Assembly: GCA_963696025.1 (NCBI GenBank)
Contig: CAVOII010000012.1
Coordinates: 248,001-312,000 of the forward strand
Reading direction: 5' to 3'
From: JABCYV01 sp963696025
Lineage (GTDB): Bacteria > Acidobacteriota > Terriglobia > Terriglobales > Acidobacteriaceae
Length of the DNA stretch: 64,000 nucleotides
Shown here piece by piece: positions 31,699-40,010 of the stretch. The translations under genes were made by a program, and so were the position numbers. The notes under the pieces were generated by a model, which had not been told where the DNA came from, made no database searches, and worked only from the letters and a program-made list of their open reading frames with translations. Position 1 is the first letter of the stretch, and every line of letters begins with the position of its first letter.

Positions 31699-32781
31699 TT
31701 ACTCTCCGAGCCACGCTCCATAAGGTTTGAGGGACTCGACGTGGTCAAAGATGATTTTCATCGCGGCCGTGATTGGTATGGCGAGAACCAGGCCAATTGC
31801 CCCCCACAACCATCCCCAGACGAGGAGGGCCATGGTCACGGCCAGTGGATTCAGTTGCAGACGATTGCCCAGGAACTTGGGGTAAAGTACGTTCAGCGAG
31901 AACACGTGCAGTGCCACTACCGTGATGACGATGAGAACAACGTCGGCAGAGTCGATATGCCCGATGCCGGCAAAAAGCGGAGCCGCTATCGCCAGCAAGA
32001 CTCCCAGGTAGGGAATAAGGCTTAAGAAACCGCTGATGACACCGACGAAATAAAAGAACGGAAAGTGGAGAACGCCAAATATCGCCGTGCTGATCACGGC
32101 CATGAATAAGCCAATCAACAAGTTTCCCACCATGAAGGTCCGAATCATGGCTGAAATCAATCCTAACGTTACATACGCAGTATGCCGGTTCCGCATGGGA
32201 AACAACATGACCGTAGTCGACCGCACGTGATGTTGCCAGGTCAGCATGAAGTAGACCAGGAAGGGCACGAAGGAAGCCGCCACCAGAGCCTGACCGAAGG
32301 ACCCAAAACCTCGAGTGAGGATATCGGTCCAGTTGGTGCCGGCACGGATTGTACCGGGCTGGTTGCCCGGCCTGCCCCAGTCCAAACTGTCCAGTGTTTC
32401 TATTTTCTGGCGGAAGCGTTCTACTACTTCCCGAGCCCGGCTGGTGTATTTAGATAGATCTTGCGCAAAGGTGATTGCCTGGTTGGATGAGTAGTAGGCG
32501 AGGCCAGTTACCAAAGCCAGCAGCACAAGCACAACTATGGCCGCGGCCAGGCCTCGGGGAAGCCGGAAACGAATCAGCCCATCCATCACCGGCGCCAGAA
32601 TGAAGGCGAGGAGCGCTGCTACCAATATCACAGCCAAAACCAGCTCTGCCCAATAGCAAATACCGAGGATGGTGGCGACTCCAACCGCAGTAAATGACCA
32701 GTGCGGCCTATGCGCCTTGAGAGGCGAGGCGGCCACTTCTGCTGGCAGAGTTGGTAGCTCCTGTGCCTCGTCGATGGCCAT
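31699..32781 (-). CDS. AI-2E family (PerM-like) membrane transporter
   Basis: A roughly 360-residue inner-membrane protein. The frame is open to 32982, but the segment before ATG 32781 overlaps the divergent ruvX start and is not protein-like. About eight spans: YWAELVLAVILVAALLAFIL, LAAAIVVLVLLALVTGLAYY, a soluble helical middle (about 100-170), then FVPFLVYFMLTW, LLIGLFMAVISTAIFGVL, FPFFYFVGVISGFLSLIPYL (the conserved G-x-L-x-x-I-P-Y-L/G motif), VVLIVITVVALHVF and TMALLVWGWLWGAIGLVLAI. The family includes TqsA and PerM; transported substrate not predictable. Confidence 0.9.
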   Translation of the reverse strand: MAIDEAQELPTLPAEVAASPLKAHRPHWSFTAVGVATILGICYWAELVLAVILVAALLAFILAPVMDGLIRFRLPRGLAAAIVVLVLLALVTGLAYYSSNQAITFAQDLSKYTSRAREVVERFRQKIETLDSLDWGRPGNQPGTIRAGTNWTDILTRGFGSFGQALVAASFVPFLVYFMLTWQHHVRSTTVMLFPMRNRHTAYVTLGLISAMIRTFMVGNLLIGLFMAVISTAIFGVLHFPFFYFVGVISGFLSLIPYLGVLLAIAAPLFAGIGHIDSADVVLIVITVVALHVFSLNVLYPKFLGNRLQLNPLAVTMALLVWGWLWGAIGLVLAIPITAAMKIIFDHVESLKPYGAWLGE

Positions 32782-32833
32782 GCGAATATCGTAGCCCAAT
32801 TCCTGAATTCTCCAGCAGACATATAATTCCCAC

Positions 32834-33301
32834 GTGCCCCCTGATCGTACCGATCCCCCTAAGACCGAGCGTCGTCCCCGGATCCTTGGCCTCGATGTGG
32901 GCTCGAAGACTATCGGGTTGGCGGTATCCGACCCGCTCGGCATCACGGCCCAGGGACTGCAAACCATTCGGCGGCAGAACAATCGTCTCGACTTTGGGCA
33001 ATTGGAAGGGCTGATTCGTGAGTACGAAGTCGCCGAGATCGTGGTGGGCTATCCGCTGCGCATGAGTGGGGTGGAAGGAACTCAGGCCGAGAAGATGCAA
33101 GTGTTCGCGGAGGAGCTACGGCGACGCTTCAAGCTACCGGTCCACCTCTGGGATGAACGTCTGACTTCGGCCCAGGCCAACCGCTTGCTCCGGGATTCTG
33201 AAATCTCCATCAGGCGCCGAGGCGAGGTCGTGGACCAGATGGCGGCGGTCCTGATTCTACAAAACTGGATGGACACGCGGGCCGCAGCGCTGGGTCGATA
33301 G
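32834..33301 (+). CDS. ruvX: Putative pre-16S rRNA nuclease / Holliday junction resolvase (YqgF)
   Basis: A 155-residue RuvC-like nuclease from GTG 32834. Motifs: RILGLDVGSKTIGLAVSDPL (catalytic Asp), EIVVGYPLRMSGVEGTQAEK, LPVHLWDERLTSAQANRLL (Glu) and RRRGEVVDQMAAVLIL (final Asp). In E. coli YqgF trims the 5' end of 16S rRNA. In many Acidobacteriota it neighbours mltG, as here, but an IS1182-type element has landed between the two. Confidence 0.92.
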   Translation: MPPDRTDPPKTERRPRILGLDVGSKTIGLAVSDPLGITAQGLQTIRRQNNRLDFGQLEGLIREYEVAEIVVGYPLRMSGVEGTQAEKMQVFAEELRRRFKLPVHLWDERLTSAQANRLLRDSEISIRRRGEVVDQMAAVLILQNWMDTRAAALGR

Positions 33302-33327
33302 AAGCTGCGGGGAAGATCGAGTCCTCA

Positions 33328-33350
33328 CCCCTCAGGGGCTAAAGCCCTTA
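33328..33350 (+). repeat. Left part of a CTCAGGGGCTAAAGCCC repeat cut by the IS element
   Basis: ACCCCTCAGGGGCTAAAGCC matches the left half of the repeat at 35900-35966; the right half (GCACGACTGAAGTCGTGCCC) is missing and the IS1182-type element begins about 20 bases downstream. Confidence 0.55.
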
Positions 33351-33367
33351 TCTTTGCGAGGATTTAC

Positions 33368-34734
33368 CGCAGCGCTTCAGTGTGTGCGTGAGAACTCACC
33401 TTCACTACACCCACGTGCTCTCCCTGCAGTTGTGCTACGGCCATCGTCGCGCTGGGTTGCCGTCCTAAGTTCGGGCAAACCAGCGAGTCAGGTTGTAGGC
33501 CAATGCTGCCAGGGTAAACTCCGCCGCCACTTGAGCCAGGCCCCGAGTGCGGAACTGCCGCAGATTGCGTTGTTGCTTCAGCACGCCGAACACGGGTTCG
33601 ACCAAAGCCTTGCGTCGTTCGTACACCCGCCGTCCTGTCGGGCTGCGTAACTTCCTCCGCATCGCCTTCAGTTCCGGGCTGCGCACCTGGTTGCGCCCGA
33701 TGGTGCGGGCTGGTTTTCCGGCGTGGAGCTCCCGCGCCAGATTCGGATCCGGCACATACGCTTCGATGCCCCGCTCCTGCAAGATGCGTACATTCTCATT
33801 GCTGTAGAACCCAGCATCCGCCAGCACCTTTTGGGGACGCGCTCGGCTGCGCTGCTCCACTTCCTCCACCAGCGGCACCAGCGCCGGCACATCGCAACGA
33901 TTCAGCGTGACCCGCTCGGCCACGATGAAGTGATCCTCACTCACCGCGATCTCCGCCGTGTATCCTAAGCCAAACCCGCCCCGCTCTCGCAGAAACCGCG
34001 CCTCGCCATCCCGCCGCGACAGCTTCGCTTCCCCACTCTTGCGCAGCCGTTCTAAACGCCGCGGCAACTCCGCCAGCCGTTGTTCCAGTTTCTCCACTCG
34101 CACTCGCCTCCCCGCGCCTTCGTCCGGATCGCTGGCATCACACGCCTTCTGCCAGCGCCGGATTTGCCGCCGCAACCTGGCCCGCTCGTTCCCCAACCGT
34201 TGCTCGGTGTCAATCCGATCCCGCGAAGCGTTCGCCCGGATGCGCGTCGAGTCGATGGCCACCATCCCCAGCTTCCCCAGCCCCAACTCTCGCGCCATTT
34301 CCACTACCTGTGTGAACACATCGTTCAACGCACCCCCGTGCCGCCGCCGGAACCCGCTCAGCGCCCAGTTGTCCGGCTGTTCCCCACCCGCCAGATAGCG
34401 CAGTCCCAGATCCTCCCGGATGCGCTGTTCCAGCCGCCGCGCACTCGTCATCCCCAGCGCGTACCCGTACAGCCACACTTTCAACATCAGCGCCGGCGCG
34501 TACAACGCTCCTCCTTCTTCGCTGTAGGCCGCTTCGAACCGGCTCAGATCCAAGCGCTCCACTACCCGGTGCACGAAAAAACTCAAGTGCTCTTCACCCA
34601 ACTCGTCCTTCACCCTGGGCGGCAACAGATAAGCTTGATCGGGGTTGTACGCCAGGAATCGTGACATACCTCCTTATTGCCTTACTTCTTCCCCGAATGC
34701 AAGTCAGTTCTCACGCACACACTTTAGCGCTGCG
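33368..34734 (-). mobile_element. IS1182-type insertion sequence
   Basis: One transposase gene on the minus strand between inverted ends. Left: CGCAGCGCT-tc-AGTGTGTGCGTGAGAACT (33368-33396). Right, reverse complemented: CGCAGCGCT-aa-AGTGTGTGCGTGAGAACT (34706-34734). The inner 18 bp are identical; if the outer CGCAGCGCT belongs to the element the repeats are about 29 bp. About 1.37 kb. It separates ruvX from mltG without damaging either. Confidence 0.85.
33465..34667 (-). CDS. IS1182-family transposase (DDE type)
   Basis: A 400-residue transposase. N-terminal DUF772-like region: FLAYNPDQAYLLPPRVKDEL, APALMLKVWLYGYALGMTSA, LGLRYLAGGEQPDNWALSGF. Catalytic DDE core: LGMVAIDSTRIRANASRDR (first Asp), VLADAGFYSNENVRIL (second Asp) and RRKALVEPVFGVLKQQRNLR (Glu). 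A helical, Arg-rich insertion between about 160 and 230 is typical of the group. Intact with AAGGAGG upstream of the start, so possibly active. Confidence 0.93.
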   Translation of the reverse strand: MSRFLAYNPDQAYLLPPRVKDELGEEHLSFFVHRVVERLDLSRFEAAYSEEGGALYAPALMLKVWLYGYALGMTSARRLEQRIREDLGLRYLAGGEQPDNWALSGFRRRHGGALNDVFTQVVEMARELGLGKLGMVAIDSTRIRANASRDRIDTEQRLGNERARLRRQIRRWQKACDASDPDEGAGRRVRVEKLEQRLAELPRRLERLRKSGEAKLSRRDGEARFLRERGGFGLGYTAEIAVSEDHFIVAERVTLNRCDVPALVPLVEEVEQRSRARPQKVLADAGFYSNENVRILQERGIEAYVPDPNLARELHAGKPARTIGRNQVRSPELKAMRRKLRSPTGRRVYERRKALVEPVFGVLKQQRNLRQFRTRGLAQVAAEFTLAALAYNLTRWFART

Positions 34735-34901
34735 CCACCCGAAATCTGTGCCACCCGAAATCGGAGCCTTCGCGCCTTGAGTGAGTCCCTAGCGGCTGTC
34801 AAGATTTTATTTTGAAACAGACCTTTGCAGATTTCTGGCCCAAAGTCCAACGACCAACGGCTGGCGACCAACGACTTCCCTTCATCTAAACTATTTCAAG
34901 C

Positions 34902-35882
34902 TTGCGCGCTCTCTTCATAGTTCTATTGCTCGCTGTACTTGGCGTCGGTGGATGGCTGGCGTGGGCGCTGTGGACTCCGGTCACGCCGGAAGGGCAGAAA
35001 TTCGTCCTGTTACGTCCGGGTTATTCGACCCGCCGGATCGCGAGCGAGTTGAAGTCGGCAGGAGTGATTCGCAACGCCGATGCTTTTATTCTCTGGCACT
35101 ACTTTCACCGCAAGCGTTCGCTCAAGGCTGGCGAATACCTCTTTGATAAGACGGCGAACGCGCTTAAAGTCCACGACCGCCTGGCGCGCGGTGACATCTA
35201 TGTTCACACCGTGGTGATTCCCGAAGGCTATACCATGTTCGACATTGCGCAGGCGATCCAGGACGCGGGTCTGGGGTCGAGACAGGAGTTCTTGAACGTC
35301 GCGATGTCTAATACTGCCTTGATTGCCGACCTTGTTCCTGATGCGAAGACGTTGGAGGGCTATCTCTTTCCGAATACCTATGAATTCACCCGCACTCAGA
35401 CCATGCAGGAAATGGCGGCGGCGATGGTGAAACAGTTCCGGCAAGTGGCGCAGGAAATCGGGTTAACTTCTGACGTACAGAAACGGGTCATTATGGCTTC
35501 GATCGTCGAGAAGGAGACCGCTGTGCCTGACGAGCGGCCGCTGGTGGCCAGCGTTTACTACAATCGACTGGGGAGGAACATGGCGCTGCAGGCCGATCCC
35601 AGCGTCATTTATGGGGAGTTGCTGCAGGGAGCCTACAGTGGTGCGCTGCACCACGAAGATATGCAGTTCCATTCCGCTTACAACACCTACCTCCATCCCG
35701 GACTTCCCCCCGGTCCCATCGGCAATCCCGGCAAGTCGTCACTGGAGGCGTCCCTGCATCCCGCGGCGACCGATTACTATTATTTTGTCAGCGATGGCAA
35801 TGGACATCACAAGTTTGCTCACAGCCTGGAAGAACACAACCGCAATGTTGGCGTTCTGCGTCGGGTGATGCAAGGGAAATAG
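34902..35882 (+). CDS. mltG: Endolytic peptidoglycan transglycosylase MltG
   Basis: A 326-residue inner-membrane enzyme thought to set glycan strand length by cutting nascent peptidoglycan. An N-terminal anchor (LFIVLLLAVLGVGGWLAWAL) is followed by a LysM-like subdomain (FVLLRPGYSTRRIASELKSA) and the YceG core. The catalytic Glu is in IMASIVEKETAVPDERPLV (near 203), followed by VASVYYNRLGRNMALQADPS, SAYNTYLHPGLPPGPIGNPG and YYYFVSDGNGHHKFA, all diagnostic. TTG 34902 is used as start; no ATG fits the anchor. Confidence 0.93.
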   Translation: MRALFIVLLLAVLGVGGWLAWALWTPVTPEGQKFVLLRPGYSTRRIASELKSAGVIRNADAFILWHYFHRKRSLKAGEYLFDKTANALKVHDRLARGDIYVHTVVIPEGYTMFDIAQAIQDAGLGSRQEFLNVAMSNTALIADLVPDAKTLEGYLFPNTYEFTRTQTMQEMAAAMVKQFRQVAQEIGLTSDVQKRVIMASIVEKETAVPDERPLVASVYYNRLGRNMALQADPSVIYGELLQGAYSGALHHEDMQFHSAYNTYLHPGLPPGPIGNPGKSSLEASLHPAATDYYYFVSDGNGHHKFAHSLEEHNRNVGVLRRVMQGK

Positions 35883-35899
35883 GATAACTGCTCGATGAA

Positions 35900-35966
35900 C
35901 CTCAGGGCTAAAGCCCGGTGCTTGTGGCTTGCGAGCGGCACGACTGAAGTCGTGCCCTTCCACAAA
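35900..35966 (+). repeat. CTCAGGGCTAAAGCCC ... GGCACGACTGAAGTCGTGCC repeat
   Basis: Two short palindromes, CAGGGCTAAAGCCCG and GGCACGACT-GA-AGTCGTGCC, separated by about 22 bases. The second is a perfect 9-bp hairpin. Lies between mltG and the DUF4292 gene; a truncated copy is at 33328. Confidence 0.65.
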
Positions 35967-36069
35967 CCATTCCCTCACGAATTCATATGAGACGGTATCT
36001 TAGCCGGCCAACATCCGAGGTCAGCAAACCACGTCCCATCCCGCGCCTGTATACTTACTTGATATCTGG

Positions 36070-37002
36070 ATGAGACAGTTTTCCCGCTATCGGGCCCTGG
36101 CTGTACTTACCCTTGTTTTCCCGTTGACGGGCTGCTTGTTCCGCTCCCGCAAGGTTGAGCGCCAGGTAAGCACAGCCCCCCTCAAGTCCGCCACTCAGGC
36201 CGGGTTGATCGAATATATCAATAGCCAGGCCGCCAAGATCCATTCCATGCAGGCTACGGTGGACATTGATGCATCAGCAGGAGGGGTCAAAAAGGGCAGA
36301 GTTACTGATTATCAGGAGATCCGGGGTTACGTGCTGGCGCGCAAGCCAGCCATGTTGCGGATGATTGGTCTGCTGCCTATCGTGCGCAATCAAGCGTTCG
36401 ACATGGTGAGCGACGGACGCTACTTCAAACTGTGGATCCCACCCAAGAACCGTTTCATTATTGGACGCAATGACATTGAAACCCACACTACGGGCCAGCC
36501 CCTGGAGAACCTGCGGCCGCAGCAAATTTATGATGCTCTGCTGCTGCGGGAGGTCGATTCGCAGAACGAAATCGCCGTAGTGGAAAATAGCTTTGAGATT
36601 GTGACTGACGCCAAGAAGCATCAGGTAGAACAGGCTGATTACGAACTTGATGTTATTCGCAAAGGCGAGCACGGTTGGTATCTGGAGCGGAAAATCATTT
36701 TCAGCCGAACCGACCTGCTACCCCATCGCCAATATGCCTATGATCAGAATGGAGACCTGGTCACCGATACAAGTTACGAGGCCTATAAGGATTACGATGG
36801 CATTAATTTTCCGTCGCAGATCGGAATCTGGTTTCCGCAAGAGGAGTACGACATAACTCTGACCATCGTGAAGATGCAGCTCAACGAACCTCTTTCGGAC
36901 GACAAATTCGCGCTCGAGCAACCGCCCGGGGCGCAGGTGGTGCATCTGGACCAACCGCAGAGTGCGGCGTCTCCCGAGCCAACGGCTAGAAAGAAAAGGT
37001 AA
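36070..37002 (+). CDS. DUF4292-type (LolB-like) outer-membrane lipoprotein
   Basis: A 310-residue lipoprotein: signal LAVLTLVFPLTGC with a good lipobox (LTGC, Cys21). The mature protein begins with a helical segment and continues as an open beta-barrel like LolA/LolB: AKIHSMQATVDIDASAGGVK, RGYVLARKPAMLRMIGLLP, MVSDGRYFKLWIPPKNRF, then WYLERKIIFSRTDLLPHRQ and YKDYDGINFPSQIGIWFPQ. DUF4292 proteins share this fold; lipid or lipoprotein trafficking is possible but unproven. Followed at 64 bases by an FtsX-like permease, a neighbour that may act in the same envelope pathway. Confidence 0.8.
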   Translation: MRQFSRYRALAVLTLVFPLTGCLFRSRKVERQVSTAPLKSATQAGLIEYINSQAAKIHSMQATVDIDASAGGVKKGRVTDYQEIRGYVLARKPAMLRMIGLLPIVRNQAFDMVSDGRYFKLWIPPKNRFIIGRNDIETHTTGQPLENLRPQQIYDALLLREVDSQNEIAVVENSFEIVTDAKKHQVEQADYELDVIRKGEHGWYLERKIIFSRTDLLPHRQYAYDQNGDLVTDTSYEAYKDYDGINFPSQIGIWFPQEEYDITLTIVKMQLNEPLSDDKFALEQPPGAQVVHLDQPQSAASPEPTARKKR

Positions 37003-37066
37003 AACCAGCATGTGGCAGTTCTTTGCGGAGACTCGCGGCTGAGAGCCAATTGTCACGGCTAAATCG

Positions 37067-38173
37067 ATGATGAACAAAATGATTGTCGCCAACCTGGTGC
37101 ATCGGCCGATCCGGTCGCTGATTAGCATTGTCGCCATTGCTCTGGAAGTGACGCTTATCCTTCTGATCGTGGGGCTGTCGCTGGGAATGCTGAGTGATTC
37201 CCGGCAACGGCAGGCAGGTATCGGTGCGGACGCCATCGTTCTGCCTCCGGGGTCCTCGGCCATCGTGTCGATCACCGGAGCGCCCGCGCCCATCAAGGTG
37301 GCGGATATTCTTGCCAAGCTGCCGCATGTTGTGACGGTTTCGCCGGTTCTCATGCAGGTATCTACGTCGGGAACGTTAGAGGCCATTTACGGCATTGATC
37401 TTCGGAGTTATGAGGCGCTGGGCGGGCCATTTACGTACCTTCATGGCGGGCCCTTCCAAGGGCCGTATGACGCGCTGGTGGATGATTACTTTGCGCAGTC
37501 GAAGCATGCCAAAGTCGGAGACACAATCGAAATTCTGAATCAGAACTTCAGGGTGGCCGGCATCGTGGCCCACGGCAAGGGCGCTCGCAAGTTCATGCCC
37601 ATCACCACTCTCCAGGATCTGGTGGGCGCTCAAGGCAAAGCCTCAGCGTTTTATGTCAAACTCGACGATCCCAGCAACGCTGACGCAGTAGTAAACGAAA
37701 TCAAGAACGTCCCGGGCATGAACACCTATGTGGTGCATTCCATGCGCGAGTATCTCTCGATGATGACTCCCAGCACCTACCCGGGATTGAGGACGTTCAT
37801 TAACGTGGTCATTGGCATTTCGGTGACCATTGGCTTCATCGTGATCTTCCAAGCTATGTACACGGCCGTGATGGAGCGTACTCGCGAGATTGGGATATTG
37901 AAGTCGATGGGCGCTTCAAAGTTCTACATCGTGAATGTGATTCTGCGGGAGACCGTGCTGCTGACGATCGCTGGCATCATCGTAGGAGTTCTGTTCAGCC
38001 TGGTGGCGCGAAGCGGCATTCACCAGCGCTTGCCCACTTTGCCGGTGGTTGTGACTGGCGGCTGGATTCTGCGGGCCACGATCATCGCCATTGTAGGCGC
38101 AATTCTGGGGGCACTCTATCCCGCCTTCAAGGCAACGCAGAAGGATCCAATTGATGCGCTGGCCTACGAGTAG
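37067..38173 (+). CDS. FtsX/MacB-type ABC transporter permease
   Basis: A 368-residue membrane protein: span 1 (SLISIVAIALEVTLILLIVG, about 16-38), a periplasmic MacB-PCD domain (about 45-235), then three C-terminal spans (TFINVVIGISVTIGFIVIFQ, TVLLTIAGIIVGVLFSLVA, LRATIIAIVGAILGALYPAF). The coupling segment VMERTREIGILKSMGASKF and the ending PAFKATQKDPIDALAYE are the classic FtsX/LolC signature. No ATPase gene is adjacent, so its partner must be encoded elsewhere. The upstream DUF4292 lipoprotein suggests a lipoprotein- or envelope-related role. Confidence 0.9.
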   Translation: MMNKMIVANLVHRPIRSLISIVAIALEVTLILLIVGLSLGMLSDSRQRQAGIGADAIVLPPGSSAIVSITGAPAPIKVADILAKLPHVVTVSPVLMQVSTSGTLEAIYGIDLRSYEALGGPFTYLHGGPFQGPYDALVDDYFAQSKHAKVGDTIEILNQNFRVAGIVAHGKGARKFMPITTLQDLVGAQGKASAFYVKLDDPSNADAVVNEIKNVPGMNTYVVHSMREYLSMMTPSTYPGLRTFINVVIGISVTIGFIVIFQAMYTAVMERTREIGILKSMGASKFYIVNVILRETVLLTIAGIIVGVLFSLVARSGIHQRLPTLPVVVTGGWILRATIIAIVGAILGALYPAFKATQKDPIDALAYE

Positions 38174-38309
38174 GCCATCCACGGTCCGGTTGCGAGTGTG
38201 AATGGCCAGGAAAACGCCACGGTGGGCCATCATTTTTGACGCTGCCAATTTTTGCCTGTTAGACTGACAGTCTACCAGCCCACACTAAGAGTCTTTAGAA
38301 GGGAAGGTC

Positions 38310-39035
38310 GTGCGCGCAGAAACCCGCCACCAGCTGAAACAAGACCGATTCAGAGGAGCCACGATCGACGCGGCCGAAAAGACGGTCCATTGGTCGGTCG
38401 AACACAAGAATAAGTTAATCGCAGCTGCCATCGTGGCCCTAATCGTGGCCGCGGGCGCGGCAGGTGTGTGGTACTACCTGACCCAGCAGGACGAGAAAGC
38501 CAGCATTGATCTAAGTCACGCGGTCCGCACTCTTGACACTCCTCTGCGTCCCGCGGGCATGCCCGCACAGCCGGACAATCCAAGTTTCGCGTCTTTGAGC
38601 GAGCGCGCGACCGCGGCCCAGAAGCAATTTCAGGCCATTGTAGACAAATATCCGCGCACCCATTCGGGGGAGATCGCCCGGTATTTTGTGGGCCTGACCG
38701 CTTCGCAACTGGGCGACAATACCGCCGCGGAGCGTGATCTGGGAGCGGTGGCCTCTTCTTCCAATGAGGACCTCGCGGCGTTGGCGAAGTTCGCTTTGGC
38801 TGCGATCTACCGTAACACCAATCGGAATAAGCAAGCGATCGACATCTATGTCAGATTGATTGAAAAGCCGACGCACACTGTGAGCCGGGTCGCGGCACAA
38901 CTGGAACTGGCAGATGCGTACCGAGCCGATAAACAGCCGCTTGAGGCGAAGCGAATCTACGAGCAGATTCAGAAGGAAAATCCAGCCAGCGAAGCAGCTC
39001 AACTGGCTGCCGCGAAGCTGCAGGAATTGAAGTAG
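38310..39035 (+). CDS. Membrane-anchored tetratricopeptide protein (YfgM-like)
   Basis: A 241-residue protein from GTG 38310. A cytoplasmic helix, a single span (LIAAAIVALIVAAGAAGVWY at about 37-57) and a soluble TPR region follow. TPR-like helices: AATAAQKQFQAIVDKYPRT-like, EIARYFVGLTASQLGDNTAA, LAALAKFALAAIYRNTNRNK, AAQLELADAYRADKQPLEA. It matches the YfgM/TPR_21 plan (N-in anchor with periplasmic repeats) that in E. coli assists chaperone traffic near the translocon. Not overlapping its neighbours. Confidence 0.82.
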   Translation: MRAETRHQLKQDRFRGATIDAAEKTVHWSVEHKNKLIAAAIVALIVAAGAAGVWYYLTQQDEKASIDLSHAVRTLDTPLRPAGMPAQPDNPSFASLSERATAAQKQFQAIVDKYPRTHSGEIARYFVGLTASQLGDNTAAERDLGAVASSSNEDLAALAKFALAAIYRNTNRNKQAIDIYVRLIEKPTHTVSRVAAQLELADAYRADKQPLEAKRIYEQIQKENPASEAAQLAAAKLQELK

Positions 39036-39068
39036 CGGAAAAGGTCAGCCTTTAATGGTTAAGCCATT

Positions 39069-39242
39069 TCAACCTTCTACAAAGAGTTTGTTCCACTCTT
39101 CCGCTGGTGTGGACGAAAGCAGGGCCAGTTTGAGATTCGCGATCACATGTTCGTTGTCGCCCATCCCAGTCAACGACGTGGTATGCCCCGGCGTCGAGCG
39201 CGCAAATTGAATCGCGTTTTCCGCGGCACTTTCCACCCTTAG
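39069..39242 (-). pseudogene. C-terminal fragment of an aldo/keto reductase
   Basis: The minus strand reads VESAAENAIQFARSTPGHTT, SLTGMGDNEHVIANLKLALL and ends TPAEEWNKLFVEG then stop at 39069. This is the C-terminal nicotinamide-cofactor region of aldo/keto reductases. No upstream part of the gene exists; beyond 39242 the sequence changes into the promoter area of the toxin-antitoxin pair. A 3' remnant, probably truncated when that pair arrived. Confidence 0.7.
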
Positions 39243-39325
39243 AATACGACCTTGTGGGGTCGCGTGGCGGGTAGAGCGCCAGTGCAGCAGTCGCTGTGGC
39301 CTACCCTGGTATTGATCCTGCTATA

Positions 39326-39339
39326 ATGACCATGGTCAT
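39326..39339. promoter_or_regulatory. Palindromic operator of the Phd/VapC pair, overlapping its minus-10
   Basis: ATGACCATGGTCAT is a perfect 14-bp palindrome overlapping a TATAAT at 39322-39327. A further half-site TGGTCAT abuts the antitoxin ATG. The layout suits antitoxin-mediated autorepression. Confidence 0.6.
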
Positions 39340-39350
39340 ATGGAGTGGTC

Positions 39351-39584
39351 ATGAAGACAATGCCCGCTGGACAATTTAAAGCCCGCTGTCTCAAAGTGAT
39401 GGACGAAGTCCGTTCTACCCGGGAACCGGTGGTCATCACCAAGAAGGGTCGTCCGGTTGCCAAGTTGGTGCCTGCGGAAGAGCAGCCGAGGGATATTTTC
39501 GGCTGCATGAAGGGGCAGGTGCAAATCGTCGGGGATATCGTCTCTTCCGCGGTACCCCTGGAAGACTGGGACATGTTGCGATGA
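39351..39584 (+). CDS. Phd/YefM-family antitoxin
   Basis: A 77-residue antitoxin from ATG 39351; a GTG six bases earlier is less likely. KTMPAGQFKARCLKVMDEVR and PVVITKKGRPVAKLVPAEE are the Phd/YefM DNA-binding fold. The C-terminal half (IFGCMKGQVQIVGDIVSSAV, PLEDWDML) is the toxin-binding tail common in VapB-type partners of PIN toxins. The stop overlaps the toxin start (ATGA). Confidence 0.88.
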   Translation: MKTMPAGQFKARCLKVMDEVRSTREPVVITKKGRPVAKLVPAEEQPRDIFGCMKGQVQIVGDIVSSAVPLEDWDMLR

Positions 39585-39976
39585 TCCTTCTCGATACTCA
39601 TGTTTTGGCATGGCTGGTAGCGCAACCCGAACGGCTCTCCCGGCCGGCCGCCTCAGCAATTCGCAGGGCGCGCGCGAGTGACGGATTGGCTATCGCTGAC
39701 ATCACCCTTTGGGAGTTGGCGTTCCTCTTTGCTCGCGGCACTCTTCGGACCTACGGCACGATCGAAAACACGTTGCAGAATTTTGTGGCCTGTACGGGTG
39801 TGGTCGTCCGTCCCATTACCGCTGAAACCGCCGCTCTTGCCACACAATTTCCTGACGATTATCCCAAAGATCCAGTCGACCGATTGATCGGGGCTACCGC
39901 GCGAGCCACGGGCCTCGCGTTGGTCACGCGAGATGAAGGTATCCGCCGGTGTCCGCTGCTGAAAACGATCTGGTAG
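39581..39976 (+). CDS. PIN-domain ribonuclease toxin (VapC type)
   Basis: A 131-residue PIN domain: MILLDTHVLAWLVAQPERLS (Asp5), ADITLWELAFLFARGTL (Glu), DDYPKDPVDRLIGATARATG (Asp pair) and LALVTRDEGIRRCP. These acidic residues form the metal site of VapC ribonucleases, which cut tRNA or rRNA when freed from the antitoxin. Overlaps the antitoxin gene by four bases, a translationally coupled pair. The fragment of an aldo/keto reductase next door suggests recent insertion of this module. Confidence 0.9.
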   Translation: MILLDTHVLAWLVAQPERLSRPAASAIRRARASDGLAIADITLWELAFLFARGTLRTYGTIENTLQNFVACTGVVVRPITAETAALATQFPDDYPKDPVDRLIGATARATGLALVTRDEGIRRCPLLKTIW

Positions 39977-40010
39977 GCAAAGATGAAATTGCTCACCCAC
40001 GCTGAACGGT

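Noticed and set aside
34735..34765. Direct repeat CCACCCGAAATC twice after the IS1182-type element
   Set aside because: The two 12-mers are on the same side of the IS, so they are not a target duplication; probably a local slippage product.
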